A DNA stretch of 64,000 bases from Streptomyces sp. NBC_01294 (lineage in GTDB: Bacteria > Actinomycetota > Actinomycetes > Streptomycetales > Streptomycetaceae): positions 7,655,501 to 7,719,500 of the forward strand of contig NZ_CP108423.1 in NCBI RefSeq assembly GCF_035917235.1, in the 5' to 3' direction. The notes under the pieces were generated by a model. That model made no database searches, was not told the DNA's origin, and worked only from the letters and a program-made list of their open reading frames with translations. Shown here in pieces: positions 17,748-25,083 of the stretch. The translations under genes and the position numbers were made by a program. Every line of letters begins with the position of its first letter. Position 1 is the first letter of the stretch.

Positions 17748-17818
17748 TGAAGATATACTCATGGGGTGGGCGGCCGTCAAGGCCCCTGCCCACTCAACCG
17801 ACTTGGGAGCGACAGGAC

Positions 17819-18469
17819 ATGACCAGTGACGATCCGGTCCGCCGCGGCGGACGCGAAGCGCAACGGCGCCGCACCCGGAAGGCGATCGTCGAGGCGGCGG
17901 TCCGGCTGAGTGCGGGCGGAGTGACGCCGTCCATCGACGAGATCGCGGTGGCCGCCGACGTGTCCCGCCGCACCGTCTACGTGTATTTCCCGAGCCTCGA
18001 CCACCTGCTGATCGACGCGACCGCCGGCGCGCTCAACGAGCCCCCGGTCGAGGAGGCGTTGACCGACCCCGCGATCGCCGACGACCCCGCCGCACGGGTC
18101 GACGCCCTCATCCGGACGCTGCTGAAGTACTCACCGCAGTCGCTTCCCCTGGGCCGCCGGCTGATCCGGCTGACCGTCGACCCGCCGACGGGCGTGACGG
18201 GTGACACCGGGGAGCCGTCCGGCCCGCGCCGGGGCCCCCGCCGGATCGAATGGCTGGAGCAGGCCTGTGCACCGCTCCGCGACACCCTGAGCCAGGAGGA
18301 GTTCCGGCGGCTGATCTCGGCCCTGACCATCGTGGTCGGCTGGGAGGCGCAGATCGCCCTGCGCGACGTGCGCGGGCTCGACCCGGAGGCCGAACAGGAG
18401 GCCATCACCTGGGCCGCGCGCGCCCTGGTGGAGACGGCGATCAGGGAGCACGAAGCGGGCAGCCCCTAA
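17819..18469 (+). CDS. TetR family transcriptional regulator
   Basis: The 216-residue protein carries an N-terminal TetR helix-turn-helix: RRTRKAIVEAAVRLSAGGVTPSIDEIAVAADVSRRTVYVYFPSLDHLLIDATAG, about residues 15-70. A helical ligand-binding domain without recognisable specificity follows. The ATG at 17819 is preceded by GGGAG. It probably represses itself and the divergent oxidoreductase through the TGCAnTnACTGCA sites in the shared gap. The ligand is unknown; a quinone-like or redox-active compound would fit the target enzyme, but this is inference. Confidence 0.9.
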   Translation: MTSDDPVRRGGREAQRRRTRKAIVEAAVRLSAGGVTPSIDEIAVAADVSRRTVYVYFPSLDHLLIDATAGALNEPPVEEALTDPAIADDPAARVDALIRTLLKYSPQSLPLGRRLIRLTVDPPTGVTGDTGEPSGPRRGPRRIEWLEQACAPLRDTLSQEEFRRLISALTIVVGWEAQIALRDVRGLDPEAEQEAITWAARALVETAIREHEAGSP

Positions 18470-18509
18470 CGGCACCCTGGCCGCCGGTCGTTCACGGCGG
18501 TCGTGTGGA

Positions 18510-18824
18510 ATGGGTGCCATGGGGAGAGGGAAGAAGCAGCAGCGGCCTGCCATAGGCATGCCGACCCGGGTCCTGGTCGCGCCGGTGGCGGGCGGTTGGG
18601 CGCAGTCGATCGCCGGCGTCGCCTGCGGTCGGCCCGATCCCGCCGTCGCCGACGCCGGGCAGGCCAAGGCCGTCGCGGCCGAGACCGTGACGGCCATCGC
18701 CCGGGACCGTCACGGACGGACCGTCGAGATCGCGTGGGAGCCGCTCCCGGGCGGCGCCTGGGTCGGTCACGTCCGCGAAGGCGGCGCCTGGGTCGGTCAC
18801 GTCCGCGAAGGCGGCGCCCGATGA
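18510..18824 (+). CDS. Small hypothetical protein with duplicated C-terminus
   Basis: The 104-residue product has a basic start (MGRGKKQQRPAIGMPTRVLVAPVAGGWAQSIAGVACGRPDP), with ATG 18510 or 18519 as possible starts. An Ala-rich helix follows, then the tail GGAWVGHVREGGAWVGHVREGGAR, in which a ten-residue unit is repeated because of an exact 30-bp DNA duplication. No known domain is recognised. The stop overlaps the ATG of the next gene (ATGA), so the two are translationally coupled. Confidence 0.7.
   Translation: MGAMGRGKKQQRPAIGMPTRVLVAPVAGGWAQSIAGVACGRPDPAVADAGQAKAVAAETVTAIARDRHGRTVEIAWEPLPGGAWVGHVREGGAWVGHVREGGAR
18751..18819 (+). repeat. Perfect 30-bp tandem duplication inside a coding region
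   Basis: A 30-mer starting GCGGCGCCTGGGTCGGTCAC occupies 18751-18780 and 18781-18810, followed by a partial third copy (GCGGCGCC). The unit is in frame and adds ten residues. Absence of any mismatch suggests a recent event. Confidence 0.95.
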
Positions 18825-19303
18825 GCCGAACCGACGCCGACCTGCCGCCCGAACACTGGCGCTACGGCCGCCACTTGGAGTTCCTGGCCCTGGCGCCGGG
18901 GGAGAGCGCCGAGGTCGAGGCCGAAGCCGAGGCCGTCGCCGCCGTGCTGCGCGATCCCGACCCGGTGATGGCCGAGAGCGCGGTGGTCACGCACCTCGAC
19001 CGGCGGGCGGCGCGACTGCTCGCCGACGAGGGGTTCCCCGTCTGGGCCCGCGCCATGGCCGCCGCGCTCGACGGCCGCGCGTTCCCCGAGCGCCGGCTGC
19101 GGGAGTGGATCCTGCTCAAGGCCATCACCCGCGACGAGCCCTGGTCCACGGCGGAACTCACCGCCGCCTCCGACTGGTGCCAGCGCACCGCCGCCCAGTC
19201 CCTGAACTCCTACGAGGCCCTGAGCCTGCTCGCCACCGACGCCCGCACCCGCCGCGTCCGCAACGCCGCCGCCGAGCGCCTGCGCCGCCGTACCGCGGTC
19301 TGA
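18821..19303 (+). CDS. Conserved hypothetical helical protein
   Basis: The 160-residue protein is predicted soluble and mostly alpha-helical. Landmarks are LPPEHWRYGRHLEFLALAPGESAEVEAEAEAVAAVLRDPDPVMAESAVVTHLDRRA and LLADEGFPVWARAMAAALDGRAFPERRLREWILLKAI. The C-terminus (DARTRRVRNAAAERLRRR) resembles the last helices of HEAT-like repeats. The function is unknown. Its ATG overlaps the preceding stop by four bases, suggesting the two products work together. Confidence 0.75.
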   Translation: MSRTDADLPPEHWRYGRHLEFLALAPGESAEVEAEAEAVAAVLRDPDPVMAESAVVTHLDRRAARLLADEGFPVWARAMAAALDGRAFPERRLREWILLKAITRDEPWSTAELTAASDWCQRTAAQSLNSYEALSLLATDARTRRVRNAAAERLRRRTAV

Positions 19304-19396
19304 CCCGGACGGGTCGCGGCGCCGGCCCCGCCCTGGCGGTCGCGTCCGCTCCGGGCTGCCGGCGTACCCCTGCGCGGCGATCGAGGCCGGGCAGCC

Positions 19397-19443
19397 GAAC
19401 GCCCCCGGCACACCACGCGAAGGGCGCTGTACCGGGGGCGTTC
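19397..19443. terminator. Bidirectional terminator-like hairpin
   Basis: GAACGCCCCCGG (19397-19408) pairs perfectly with CCGGGGGCGTTC (19432-19443) over a 23-nt loop. It lies between convergent genes ending at 19303 and 19452 and lacks a U-tract, as is common in high-GC genomes. Confidence 0.75.
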
Positions 19444-19451
19444 GTGACGCG

Positions 19452-20930
19452 TCAGACGCCGCGGCGGACGCGGGCCGCGCGGCGGGCCTCGGCCTGCTGC
19501 CGGGCTTCCAGCGTCTTGCGGGACTCCTTGGCCCGGCCGGGGCGGGTGCCCATGCCGCGGAAACCGAGGTCCGACCCCGAGGGCTTGCCCTTGGCGTCGG
19601 TGGGCGCGGAGCCGGCCAGCGGGACCCCGGAGGGGGCCTTCGCGCCGGTGATCCGGCTCAGCGCCGCCTCACCGGAGCGCACCTGCGTGATCGTGGGCCG
19701 GACCCGTGCGTCCGCCAGCAGCCGGACCATGTCCCGGCGCTGGTTCGGGGTGACGAGGGTGACGACCCGTCCGGACTCGCCGGCCCGGGCGGTACGGCCG
19801 CCGCGGTGCAGGTAGTCCTTGTGGTCGGCGGGCGGGTCGACGTTGACCACGAGGTCGAGGTCGTCGATGTGGATGCCGCGCGCCGCCACGTTGGTCGCGA
19901 CCAGGACGGTGACGGCCCCGGTCTTGAACTGCGCCAGGGTCCGGGTGCGCTGCGGCTGGGACTTGCCGCTGTGCAGCCCCTCGGCCCGTACGCCCATGGC
20001 GCGCAGGTGCTTCACGAACTGGTCGACGCCGTGCTTGGTGTCGAGGAACATCAGCACCCGGTTGTCGCGGGCCGCGATCTCGGTGGCCGCCGAGATCTTG
20101 TCGGCCGCGTGGATGTGCAGCACGTGGTGGTCCATCGTGGTCACCGCGCCCGCCTGCGGGTCGACGGAGTGCGAGACCGGGTCCTTCAGGTACGTCCGGA
20201 CGAGCTGGTCCACGTTGCGGTCCAGGGTCGCCGAGAACAGCATCCGCTGCCCCGCGTGGTGCACCTGGTCCAGGATCTCGGTGACCTGCGGCATGAAGCC
20301 CATGTCGCACATCTGGTCGGCCTCGTCGAGCACGGTGATCTTCACCCGCTCCAGGTGCACGTCCCGCCGCCCGACCAGGTCGCTGAGCCGCCCGGGGGTG
20401 GCCACCACGATCTCGGCGCCGGTGCGCAGGGCGCTCACCTGCCGGCCGATGGACAGTCCGCCGACCACGGTCGCCATCCGCAGCTTCAGGGCCGCCGCGT
20501 ACGGATCCAGTGCCTCGGTCACCTGCTGCGCCAGCTCGCGCGTCGGTACGAGGACCAGCGCGAGCGGGCGCTTCGGGTCCGCCTGCTGTCCCGCCGTGCG
20601 CGCCAGCATGGCCAGGCCGAAGGCGAGGGTCTTGCCCGAGCCGGTCCGGCCGCGGCCGAGGACGTCCCGGCCGGCCAGGGCGTTCGGGAGCGTCGCGGCC
20701 TGGATGGGGAACGGCTCCTTGACCTCCAGGGAGGCCATGGTCTCCACCAGCTCAGAGGGCAGGTCGAGCTCCGCGAACGACGCCACCGGCGGGAGCGCCG
20801 GCGCCTTCGGCTGGTGCATCGTGAACTCGCCCTGCGGCCCGATGCTCCGGGGGGTCTTGCCGCCGGACTTGGCTCCGGCCTTGGCACCGCCCTTCACACC
20901 GAAGCGTCCATGAACTGACGGGTTCCTCAT
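19452..20930 (-). CDS. DEAD-box ATP-dependent RNA helicase
   Basis: The 492-residue protein has all expected motifs: Q motif PFPIQAATLP, motif I GRTGSGKT (K100), Ia PTRELAQQ, Ib TPGR, II DEAD at 202-205, III SAT near 233, then IV-VI including VATNVAARGIHIDD and YLHRGGRTARAGE. Basic, disordered tails at both ends (KGGAKAGAKSGGK; EARQQAEARRAARVRRG) probably bind RNA. Known role of the family: ATP-driven remodelling of RNA duplexes, often in cold growth or ribosome assembly. It sits near a cold-shock gene but is not in the same transcript. The start at 20930 is accepted because AAAGG lies just upstream. Confidence 0.93.
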   Translation of the reverse strand: MRNPSVHGRFGVKGGAKAGAKSGGKTPRSIGPQGEFTMHQPKAPALPPVASFAELDLPSELVETMASLEVKEPFPIQAATLPNALAGRDVLGRGRTGSGKTLAFGLAMLARTAGQQADPKRPLALVLVPTRELAQQVTEALDPYAAALKLRMATVVGGLSIGRQVSALRTGAEIVVATPGRLSDLVGRRDVHLERVKITVLDEADQMCDMGFMPQVTEILDQVHHAGQRMLFSATLDRNVDQLVRTYLKDPVSHSVDPQAGAVTTMDHHVLHIHAADKISAATEIAARDNRVLMFLDTKHGVDQFVKHLRAMGVRAEGLHSGKSQPQRTRTLAQFKTGAVTVLVATNVAARGIHIDDLDLVVNVDPPADHKDYLHRGGRTARAGESGRVVTLVTPNQRRDMVRLLADARVRPTITQVRSGEAALSRITGAKAPSGVPLAGSAPTDAKGKPSGSDLGFRGMGTRPGRAKESRKTLEARQQAEARRAARVRRGV

Positions 20931-20987
20931 GCAGGGCCTTTCGAAACGAGGAAGGAGATGGTCAACCGCCCATGGTACCAGTGGGCG

Positions 20988-21482
20988 CTAAGGCACCTCC
21001 GTGTCCAGTTCTCCCGACCGCACCTGCGCGCAGTGGGCCCTGACCTCGACCGCGGCGCGCTCGAACCAGTCGGCGATCACGGCGATCTCGTCGGGCGTGT
21101 AGTCCGCGAACAGGGCGCCGAGCCGGTCGTAGAACGGCTGGTAGACCGCGACGACCCGGGCGGCGGCCGCGGGCTCCGCCACCACCCGTACCCGGCGCCG
21201 GTCGGCCGGGTCGGGCCGGCGCCGCGCGTAGCCGGCGCGTTCGAGGCGGTTGAGCACCCCGGTGACGGCGCCGGTGGTGAGGTCCACCAGCTCGGCGAGC
21301 TCACCGGCGGCCAGGGGGCTGTCGCCCGCTCCCAGAATGTGCCCCAGACAGGTCAGATCCGTGACGTTGAGGCCGAGCCGCTGCGCCACCTCCTGCTGGC
21401 CGACGACGCCCAGGGCGACGTACTGGTCCATGCGTGACATCGCCTCCGCGGCCGTGGCCGGGGGGCGGGTCTTGCCCTCCAC
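20988..21482 (-). CDS. MarR family transcriptional regulator
   Basis: The protein has about 164 residues with a winged-helix core: VTDLTCLGHILGAGDSPLAAGELAELVDLTTGAVTGVLNRLERAGYARRRPDPADRRRVRVV, containing the DxRxxx wing (DRRRVRV). The GTG at 21482 is preferred because AAGGAG lies 7 bases upstream; ATG at 21488 would be too close to that site. A perfect palindrome about 20 bp upstream is a likely autoregulatory operator and could also govern the divergent membrane protein. The effector ligand is unknown. Confidence 0.88.
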   Translation of the reverse strand: MEGKTRPPATAAEAMSRMDQYVALGVVGQQEVAQRLGLNVTDLTCLGHILGAGDSPLAAGELAELVDLTTGAVTGVLNRLERAGYARRRPDPADRRRVRVVAEPAAAARVVAVYQPFYDRLGALFADYTPDEIAVIADWFERAAVEVRAHCAQVRSGELDTEVP

Positions 21483-21500
21483 GCACATACTCCTTAGCAT

Positions 21501-21513
21501 CTAAGTAACTTAG
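21501..21513. promoter_or_regulatory. MarR-type operator palindrome
   Basis: CTAAGTAACTTAG is a perfect 13-bp inverted repeat with a single central base, located between the divergent MarR gene and the 21575 gene. Its A/T-rich half-sites stand out in this GC-rich context, and MarR proteins typically bind such sequences near their own promoters. Confidence 0.75.
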
Positions 21514-21574
21514 CTCGTGAGATAAAAGGAACCTCTCGTCGAGCCTACTGCCGCACGTCCGAACGGGGAGAACC

Positions 21575-21943
21575 ATGAGCGCGCACGGTCACGTCGACCT
21601 CGGCCACACGGTGGCCGGCTGGACCGGTACCACCGTGGCCCTGCTGGGCTTCGCCGGAGCGGGCGTCGCCGTGTGCGCGGCCTGGGCCCCCGGGATCTGG
21701 ATCGGCCTCGGCGTCGTCGCCGCCGCGGGGATCGTCACCTGGCTGCTGCACCTCGCCGGCTGGGGCAAGCCGAGCGGGCCCCGTCCGGAAGCCGACTGGG
21801 ACTGGCGGACCCGGGACGCCCTCGCCCGCACGGGGCACGCCGACTGCCTGGGCTGCCGCGTCGGCGGACCGCGCCGGGCCGTGGCGGCGGCCCCTGGGCC
21901 CCGGTCCGCCACCCCGTTGCCCGCGGCGGACGTCGGCGGGTGA
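21575..21943 (+). CDS. HGxxPAAW-like small membrane protein
   Basis: The 122-residue protein begins MSAHGHVDLGHTVAGWTGTTVALLGFAGAGVAVCAAW, resembling the Streptomyces HGxxPAAW family with the motif drifted to LGHTVAGW. It has two transmembrane helices (about 15-35 and 40-62) and a cytoplasmic tail of about 55 residues with CLGC. The function is unknown. It is divergent from MarR and may be its target. An imperfect hairpin follows the gene. Confidence 0.75.
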   Translation: MSAHGHVDLGHTVAGWTGTTVALLGFAGAGVAVCAAWAPGIWIGLGVVAAAGIVTWLLHLAGWGKPSGPRPEADWDWRTRDALARTGHADCLGCRVGGPRRAVAAAPGPRSATPLPAADVGG

Positions 21944-21957
21944 CGTGCGGCTGGAAA

Positions 21958-21992
21958 CCCTCCGGGAGCACTTCGGGGGCACTCTCGGAGGG
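21958..21992 (+). terminator. Hairpin terminator after membrane protein gene
   Basis: CCCTCCGGGAG (21958-21968) can pair with CTCTCGGAGGG (21982-21992) with one G-T mismatch. It lies 15 bp after the stop of the preceding gene. Confidence 0.6.
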
Positions 21993-22158
21993 CCCCGCGA
22001 GGAGCGGCTCCCCCGTTTCGCGGACAACACGGCCACAAGTTCGAATGCGCGCCGCGCCCCGGTTGGCCGCGTTCAGCGTGTGCTGTGGGGGACTGTTGGG
22101 CAGGATCGAGACGGCCGCGCGTGCGGCCCGCAGTGGAACGTTGTGAAGGATCAGCCAG

Positions 22159-22365
22159 ATGGCAACAGGCATCGTGAAGTGGTTCAACTCGGAGAAGGGG
22201 TTCGGCTTCATCCAGCAGGACGACGGCGGCCCTGACGTGTTCGTGCACTTCTCCGCGATCGAGAGCACCGGGTTCAAGTCGCTGGACGAGAACGCGCGCG
22301 TCGAGTACCAGGTCACCCAAGGCCCCAAGGGCCCCCAGGCCGAGCGGGTGGTTCCCATCGGGTAG
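22159..22365 (+). CDS. Cold-shock domain protein
   Basis: The 68-residue product is a complete CspA-type beta-barrel: [15 protein letters not shown] contains RNP1 (KGFGFI) and DVFVHFSAI contains RNP2. It should bind single-stranded RNA or DNA and act as an RNA chaperone. GAAGGA precedes the ATG. About 160 bp of non-coding sequence before the gene may be a structured 5' leader, as is usual in this family. A strong hairpin terminator follows the gene. Several paralogues are normal in Streptomyces, so no specific name is given. Confidence 0.95.
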   Translation: MATGIVKWFNSEKGFGFIQQDDGGPDVFVHFSAIESTGFKSLDENARVEYQVTQGPKGPQAERVVPIG

Positions 22366-22396
22366 TCCGCTTCACGAGCCACGCCCGTGAAACGAG

Positions 22397-22422
22397 CCCC
22401 GCCGGTGCGTCCGGCGGGGTTT
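22397..22422 (+). terminator. Terminator of cold-shock gene
   Basis: CCCCGCCGG (22397-22405), loop TGCGT, CCGGCGGGG (22411-22419), then TTT: a perfect 9-bp stem with a short T run, 31 bp after the stop codon. It is the most canonical intrinsic terminator in the window. Confidence 0.9.
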
Positions 22423-22461
22423 CGTGCGTTCCGGGCCCGGCGGGGTCTTCGCCGCCCCCGT

Positions 22462-23094
22462 CTACGGGTGCGCGATGGCGCGGTGGAGGGCCAGCAGAAG
22501 CAGCCACAGGCGGTCCGCCAGCGCGTCCGGGCTCCCCGGGATGCCGTCGTGCAGCCAGTCCGCGAGGACGCCGGTGAAGGCGGCGGCGACGGCCGAGGCG
22601 ACGAGCTCCGGGTGCGGGGCGCCCGCCGCCGCGCGCTCGGCGCGGGCGCGGGCGCGCAGCTCCCGGTGGAGGCGGTCGCCGAGCGGGCCGCCGCCGCCCG
22701 GCAGGAGCAGCGTCCGGTAGAGCGGTGCGCGCCCGGCGGCGCCCGCCAGGAACTCGGCCAGGGCGGCGGGGGGCCGCGCCGGGGGGAGCGGCGAGGGGCC
22801 GGTCTGCCAGGCGTGCAGGGCGTCGACCGCCGCGTGCACCACATCCGCGCACGCGTCCACGGCGAGCCCGGTGAGGTCCTCGTAGTGCAGGTAGAACGTG
22901 GCGCGGCCGACGCCCGCCCGGCGGACCACCGCCGACACGCTGACCTCGGCGAGCGGCCGCCCCGCGCACTCGGCCAGCAGGCTTTCGCGCAGCCGTGCCT
23001 TGGTCCGGGCCGTGCGCGGGTCCTCCGGACGCGGGTCCTTCCCGCCCTGGCTCACCTCGCGCCGGTCCTCCTCGCGCGGTCCGTGCGGGCTCAC
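22462..23094 (-). CDS. TetR family transcriptional regulator
   Basis: The 210-residue protein starts at GTG 23094, overlapping the stop of the upstream DUF1304 gene by four bases (GTGA). The helix-turn-helix region is TARTKARLRESLLAECAGRPLAEVSVSAVVRRAGVGRATFYLHYEDLTGLAVDACADVV, followed by a helical ligand domain. Coupled translation with a membrane protein suggests a self-regulated detox or transport unit. A long inverted repeat upstream of the operon (23502-23531) is a likely operator. Confidence 0.88.
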   Translation of the reverse strand: MSPHGPREEDRREVSQGGKDPRPEDPRTARTKARLRESLLAECAGRPLAEVSVSAVVRRAGVGRATFYLHYEDLTGLAVDACADVVHAAVDALHAWQTGPSPLPPARPPAALAEFLAGAAGRAPLYRTLLLPGGGGPLGDRLHRELRARARAERAAAGAPHPELVASAVAAAFTGVLADWLHDGIPGSPDALADRLWLLLLALHRAIAHP

Positions 23095-23444
23095 GCGGCC
23101 AGCAGCGCCGCGCCGAGGGCCAGGGCGCCGGGCAGGGCCTGGGCGACGAGGATCCGGCGGTTGGCGGTCGCCGCCCCGTACACCCCGGCCACGATCACGC
23201 AGACCAGGAAGAAGATCTGCGTGGCGAGCGAGTCGATGACCAGCGCCCAGACCAGGCCGGCGGCGAGGAAGCCGTTGTAGAGGCCCTGGTTGGCGGCCAG
23301 CGGCGCGGTGAGGCGGGCGGTGTCCGCGTCGAAGCCGGACAGGGCGCGGCCCGGCGGCCGCTGCCACAGGAACATCTCCAGGACCAGGAAGTACACGTGC
23401 AGCGCGGCCACGAGGCCGATCAGGATCTGAGCGACCGCATGCAT
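23091..23444 (-). CDS. DUF1304 family membrane protein
   Basis: The 117-residue protein matches DUF1304. It has four predicted helices, with MHAVAQILIGLVAALHVYFLVLEMFLWQRPPGRALSGF at the start, then NQGLYNGFLAAGLVWAL, the most conserved family segment. The function is unknown. The ATG at 23444 is preferred to an upstream start at 23516, which would add a charged, unconserved stretch and would overlap the palindromic operator region. It is the first gene of a two-gene operon with TetR. Confidence 0.87.
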   Translation of the reverse strand: MHAVAQILIGLVAALHVYFLVLEMFLWQRPPGRALSGFDADTARLTAPLAANQGLYNGFLAAGLVWALVIDSLATQIFFLVCVIVAGVYGAATANRRILVAQALPGALALGAALLAA

Positions 23445-23501
23445 GGCCGTCTCCACTTCTCGGGGGTCGGGGGTCGGGGGGCTGTCCGGGAACGTCACCG
23501 G

Positions 23502-23531
23502 GGATTTCCTGGACAACTGTACAGGAAATCC
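23502..23531. promoter_or_regulatory. Long inverted repeat, probable TetR operator
   Basis: GGATTTCCTG (23502-23511) is mirrored exactly by CAGGAAATCC (23522-23531) across ten bases. The spacer overlaps a smaller perfect palindrome CTGTACAG (23517-23524). It lies between the DUF1304-TetR operon and the divergent gene starting at 23563. Confidence 0.75.
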
Positions 23532-23562
23532 GACTGTCGGACGGCGCGGATACGCTGGCCCG

Positions 23563-24579
23563 ATGACCGAGCACTCACCCCGGCCGACGCCCGCCGGACT
23601 CCTCTACGCGGACTTCGGCACCGGGCGCCACCGAGAGAGCTCCCTGGTCCGGCACGCCCTCGGCAGCACGCACGACGAGGCACTCGTCGCGGGCCTCGCC
23701 GGCGGGATCGGCTTCATGTACTTCGTCTTCGAGTACGCCGGCCACCCGCCCCTGCTCACGATCGTGGCGCAGGCCCACCCCGACCCGTGGGCGCGGTCGG
23801 CCCTCGACCGGCTCCGCGTCCCCTACGAGGTGGCCCACAGCTCCAAGCCCCGCTGGGACCGGGTGCACGCCGCCCTCGACGCGGGGCGGCCGGTGTTCTG
23901 CACGGTCGACCGGTCCGGGCTCCCGTGGCACGAGGACACTCCCGAGATGGCCGGTGCCGATCCGTACACCGTGGTCCTCGCCGGGTACGACGGCGACGTC
24001 CTGTACGTCGAGGACGGGGCACCCGCCCCGTACCGGATCGACGCGCAGGAGTTCGGCGCCGCCTGGTCCGGGCACCGCAAGGGCCGCCACCAGATGATCG
24101 TGCCCACCGGCCCCGCCACCGGCGCCCCCGACGTCGAGGGGGCCCTGGCCGCCACCGCCGCCCGCCTCACCGGACCGGTGCTGGGCAACAAGTTCGACGT
24201 CAACTTCGGCTTCTCCGGGATGGAGAAGCTCGCCGCGCAGCTGCGCGACACCCGCACCAAGACCGGCTGGGAGCGCCGCTTCGGCGCCCCGGAGGCCTTC
24301 CTCGCGGGGACCCGCCGGCTGTACGCGTGCCTGGAGGAGGAGTGGACCGCGCCCGGCGCCACCCGGCCGCTGTACGCGGACTTCCTCGACCTCGTCGGGC
24401 GGCCGGAGGCGGCCGCCCTGTTCCGTGCGTCGGCCGGGCACTGGTCCCGGCTCGCGGAGCTGGCGCGCGCCGCCGGCCCGGACGTGGACACCGCGGGGCG
24501 CCGGGCCCTGTTCGACGAGTGCGCCGGCCTGGTGGACCGCTCCCTGGACCTGGAACGCCGGGCCGTCACCCTGCTCTGA
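23563..24579 (+). CDS. BtrH-like / DUF4872 domain protein
   Basis: The 338-residue protein resembles BtrH N-terminal domains in STHDEALVAGLAGGIGFMYFVFEYAGHPPLLTIVAQAHPDPW and GADPYTVVLAGYDGDVLYVEDGAP. A helical DUF4872-like C-terminus follows (TGWERRFGAPEAFLAGTRRLYACLEEEWTAPG). BtrH transfers an acyl side chain in butirosin biosynthesis using a papain-like Cys. In this protein the corresponding N-terminal segment reads GRHRESSLVRHALG, so the expected HC pair seems to be HR. The enzyme may be non-catalytic or differently arranged; the alignment is by eye. It is divergent from the DUF1304-TetR operon and shares its palindromic control region. Confidence 0.75.
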   Translation: MTEHSPRPTPAGLLYADFGTGRHRESSLVRHALGSTHDEALVAGLAGGIGFMYFVFEYAGHPPLLTIVAQAHPDPWARSALDRLRVPYEVAHSSKPRWDRVHAALDAGRPVFCTVDRSGLPWHEDTPEMAGADPYTVVLAGYDGDVLYVEDGAPAPYRIDAQEFGAAWSGHRKGRHQMIVPTGPATGAPDVEGALAATAARLTGPVLGNKFDVNFGFSGMEKLAAQLRDTRTKTGWERRFGAPEAFLAGTRRLYACLEEEWTAPGATRPLYADFLDLVGRPEAAALFRASAGHWSRLAELARAAGPDVDTAGRRALFDECAGLVDRSLDLERRAVTLL

Positions 24580-24598
24580 GCCGGGCGGCCCCCCGAGC

Positions 24599-24634
24599 CG
24601 GGCGGACCCTCAGGGGCGGGCGGACCCTCAGAGG
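24599..24634 (+). repeat. 18-bp tandem duplication at a gene end
   Basis: CGGGCGGACCCTCAGGGG is followed by CGGGCGGACCCTCAGAGG. The second copy contains the stop codon of the leftward thioredoxin-like gene (24628-24630). Confidence 0.85.
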
Positions 24635-24966
24635 TGGGCGTCCAGGAACGCCCGGAACTCCTCGCGCGTCATCGGCCCCGCCTGGCTCGCGACCGCCTCG
24701 CCGTCCTTGATGAGCACGGCGGTCGGCGCGCTCGTCACGCCGTAGCGCTTCGTCGGCTCGGGGCACCGGGTCATGTCGGTGCGGACGGCGGTGAACCGCG
24801 TCCCGTACTCCTGCGCCAGTTCGCCGACGACCGCGTCCATCGCGCGGCACGCCTCGACGGCCTTGGGCCAGGTGCCGCAGAAGTACGCGAGAACGGGCCC
24901 CGTCGTCATCGAGAGGATGAAGTCGAACTCCTGGTTCTCCAGTGGCTGGTGCACCCGACGTGCCAT
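24628..24966 (-). CDS. Thioredoxin-fold protein lacking CXXC
   Basis: The 112-residue product has a thioredoxin-like pattern: FDFILSMTTGPVLAYFCGTWPKAVEACRAMDAVVGELAQEYGTRFTAVRTDMTRCPEPTKRYGVTSAPTAVLIKDGEAV. The cis-proline (SAPTAVLIKDG) is kept. Where WCGPC should be, the sequence reads FCGTWPKAVEACR, so the resolving cysteine is missing and a dithiol-disulfide cycle is unlikely. It may bind substrates or use one cysteine. The ATG at 24966 follows GAGGAG; the longer frame to 25020 lacks this. It is a single-gene unit. Confidence 0.8.
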   Translation of the reverse strand: MARRVHQPLENQEFDFILSMTTGPVLAYFCGTWPKAVEACRAMDAVVGELAQEYGTRFTAVRTDMTRCPEPTKRYGVTSAPTAVLIKDGEAVASQAGPMTREEFRAFLDAHL

Positions 24967-25083
24967 GCGTGTCGCTCCTCGCTCGTGCGCCCCCTCGGTA
25001 GGGAGGGCGGCCCCCATCATCGCCGCCGCACGGGGCGACGGCTGCCGGGCCCGTTGTCAGTGGTGCCTGTGAAGCTGATCAGC

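Noticed and set aside
22000..22158. Riboswitch ahead of the cold-shock gene
   Set aside because: No known riboswitch core is visible. A long leader is usual for cold-shock genes but not specific.
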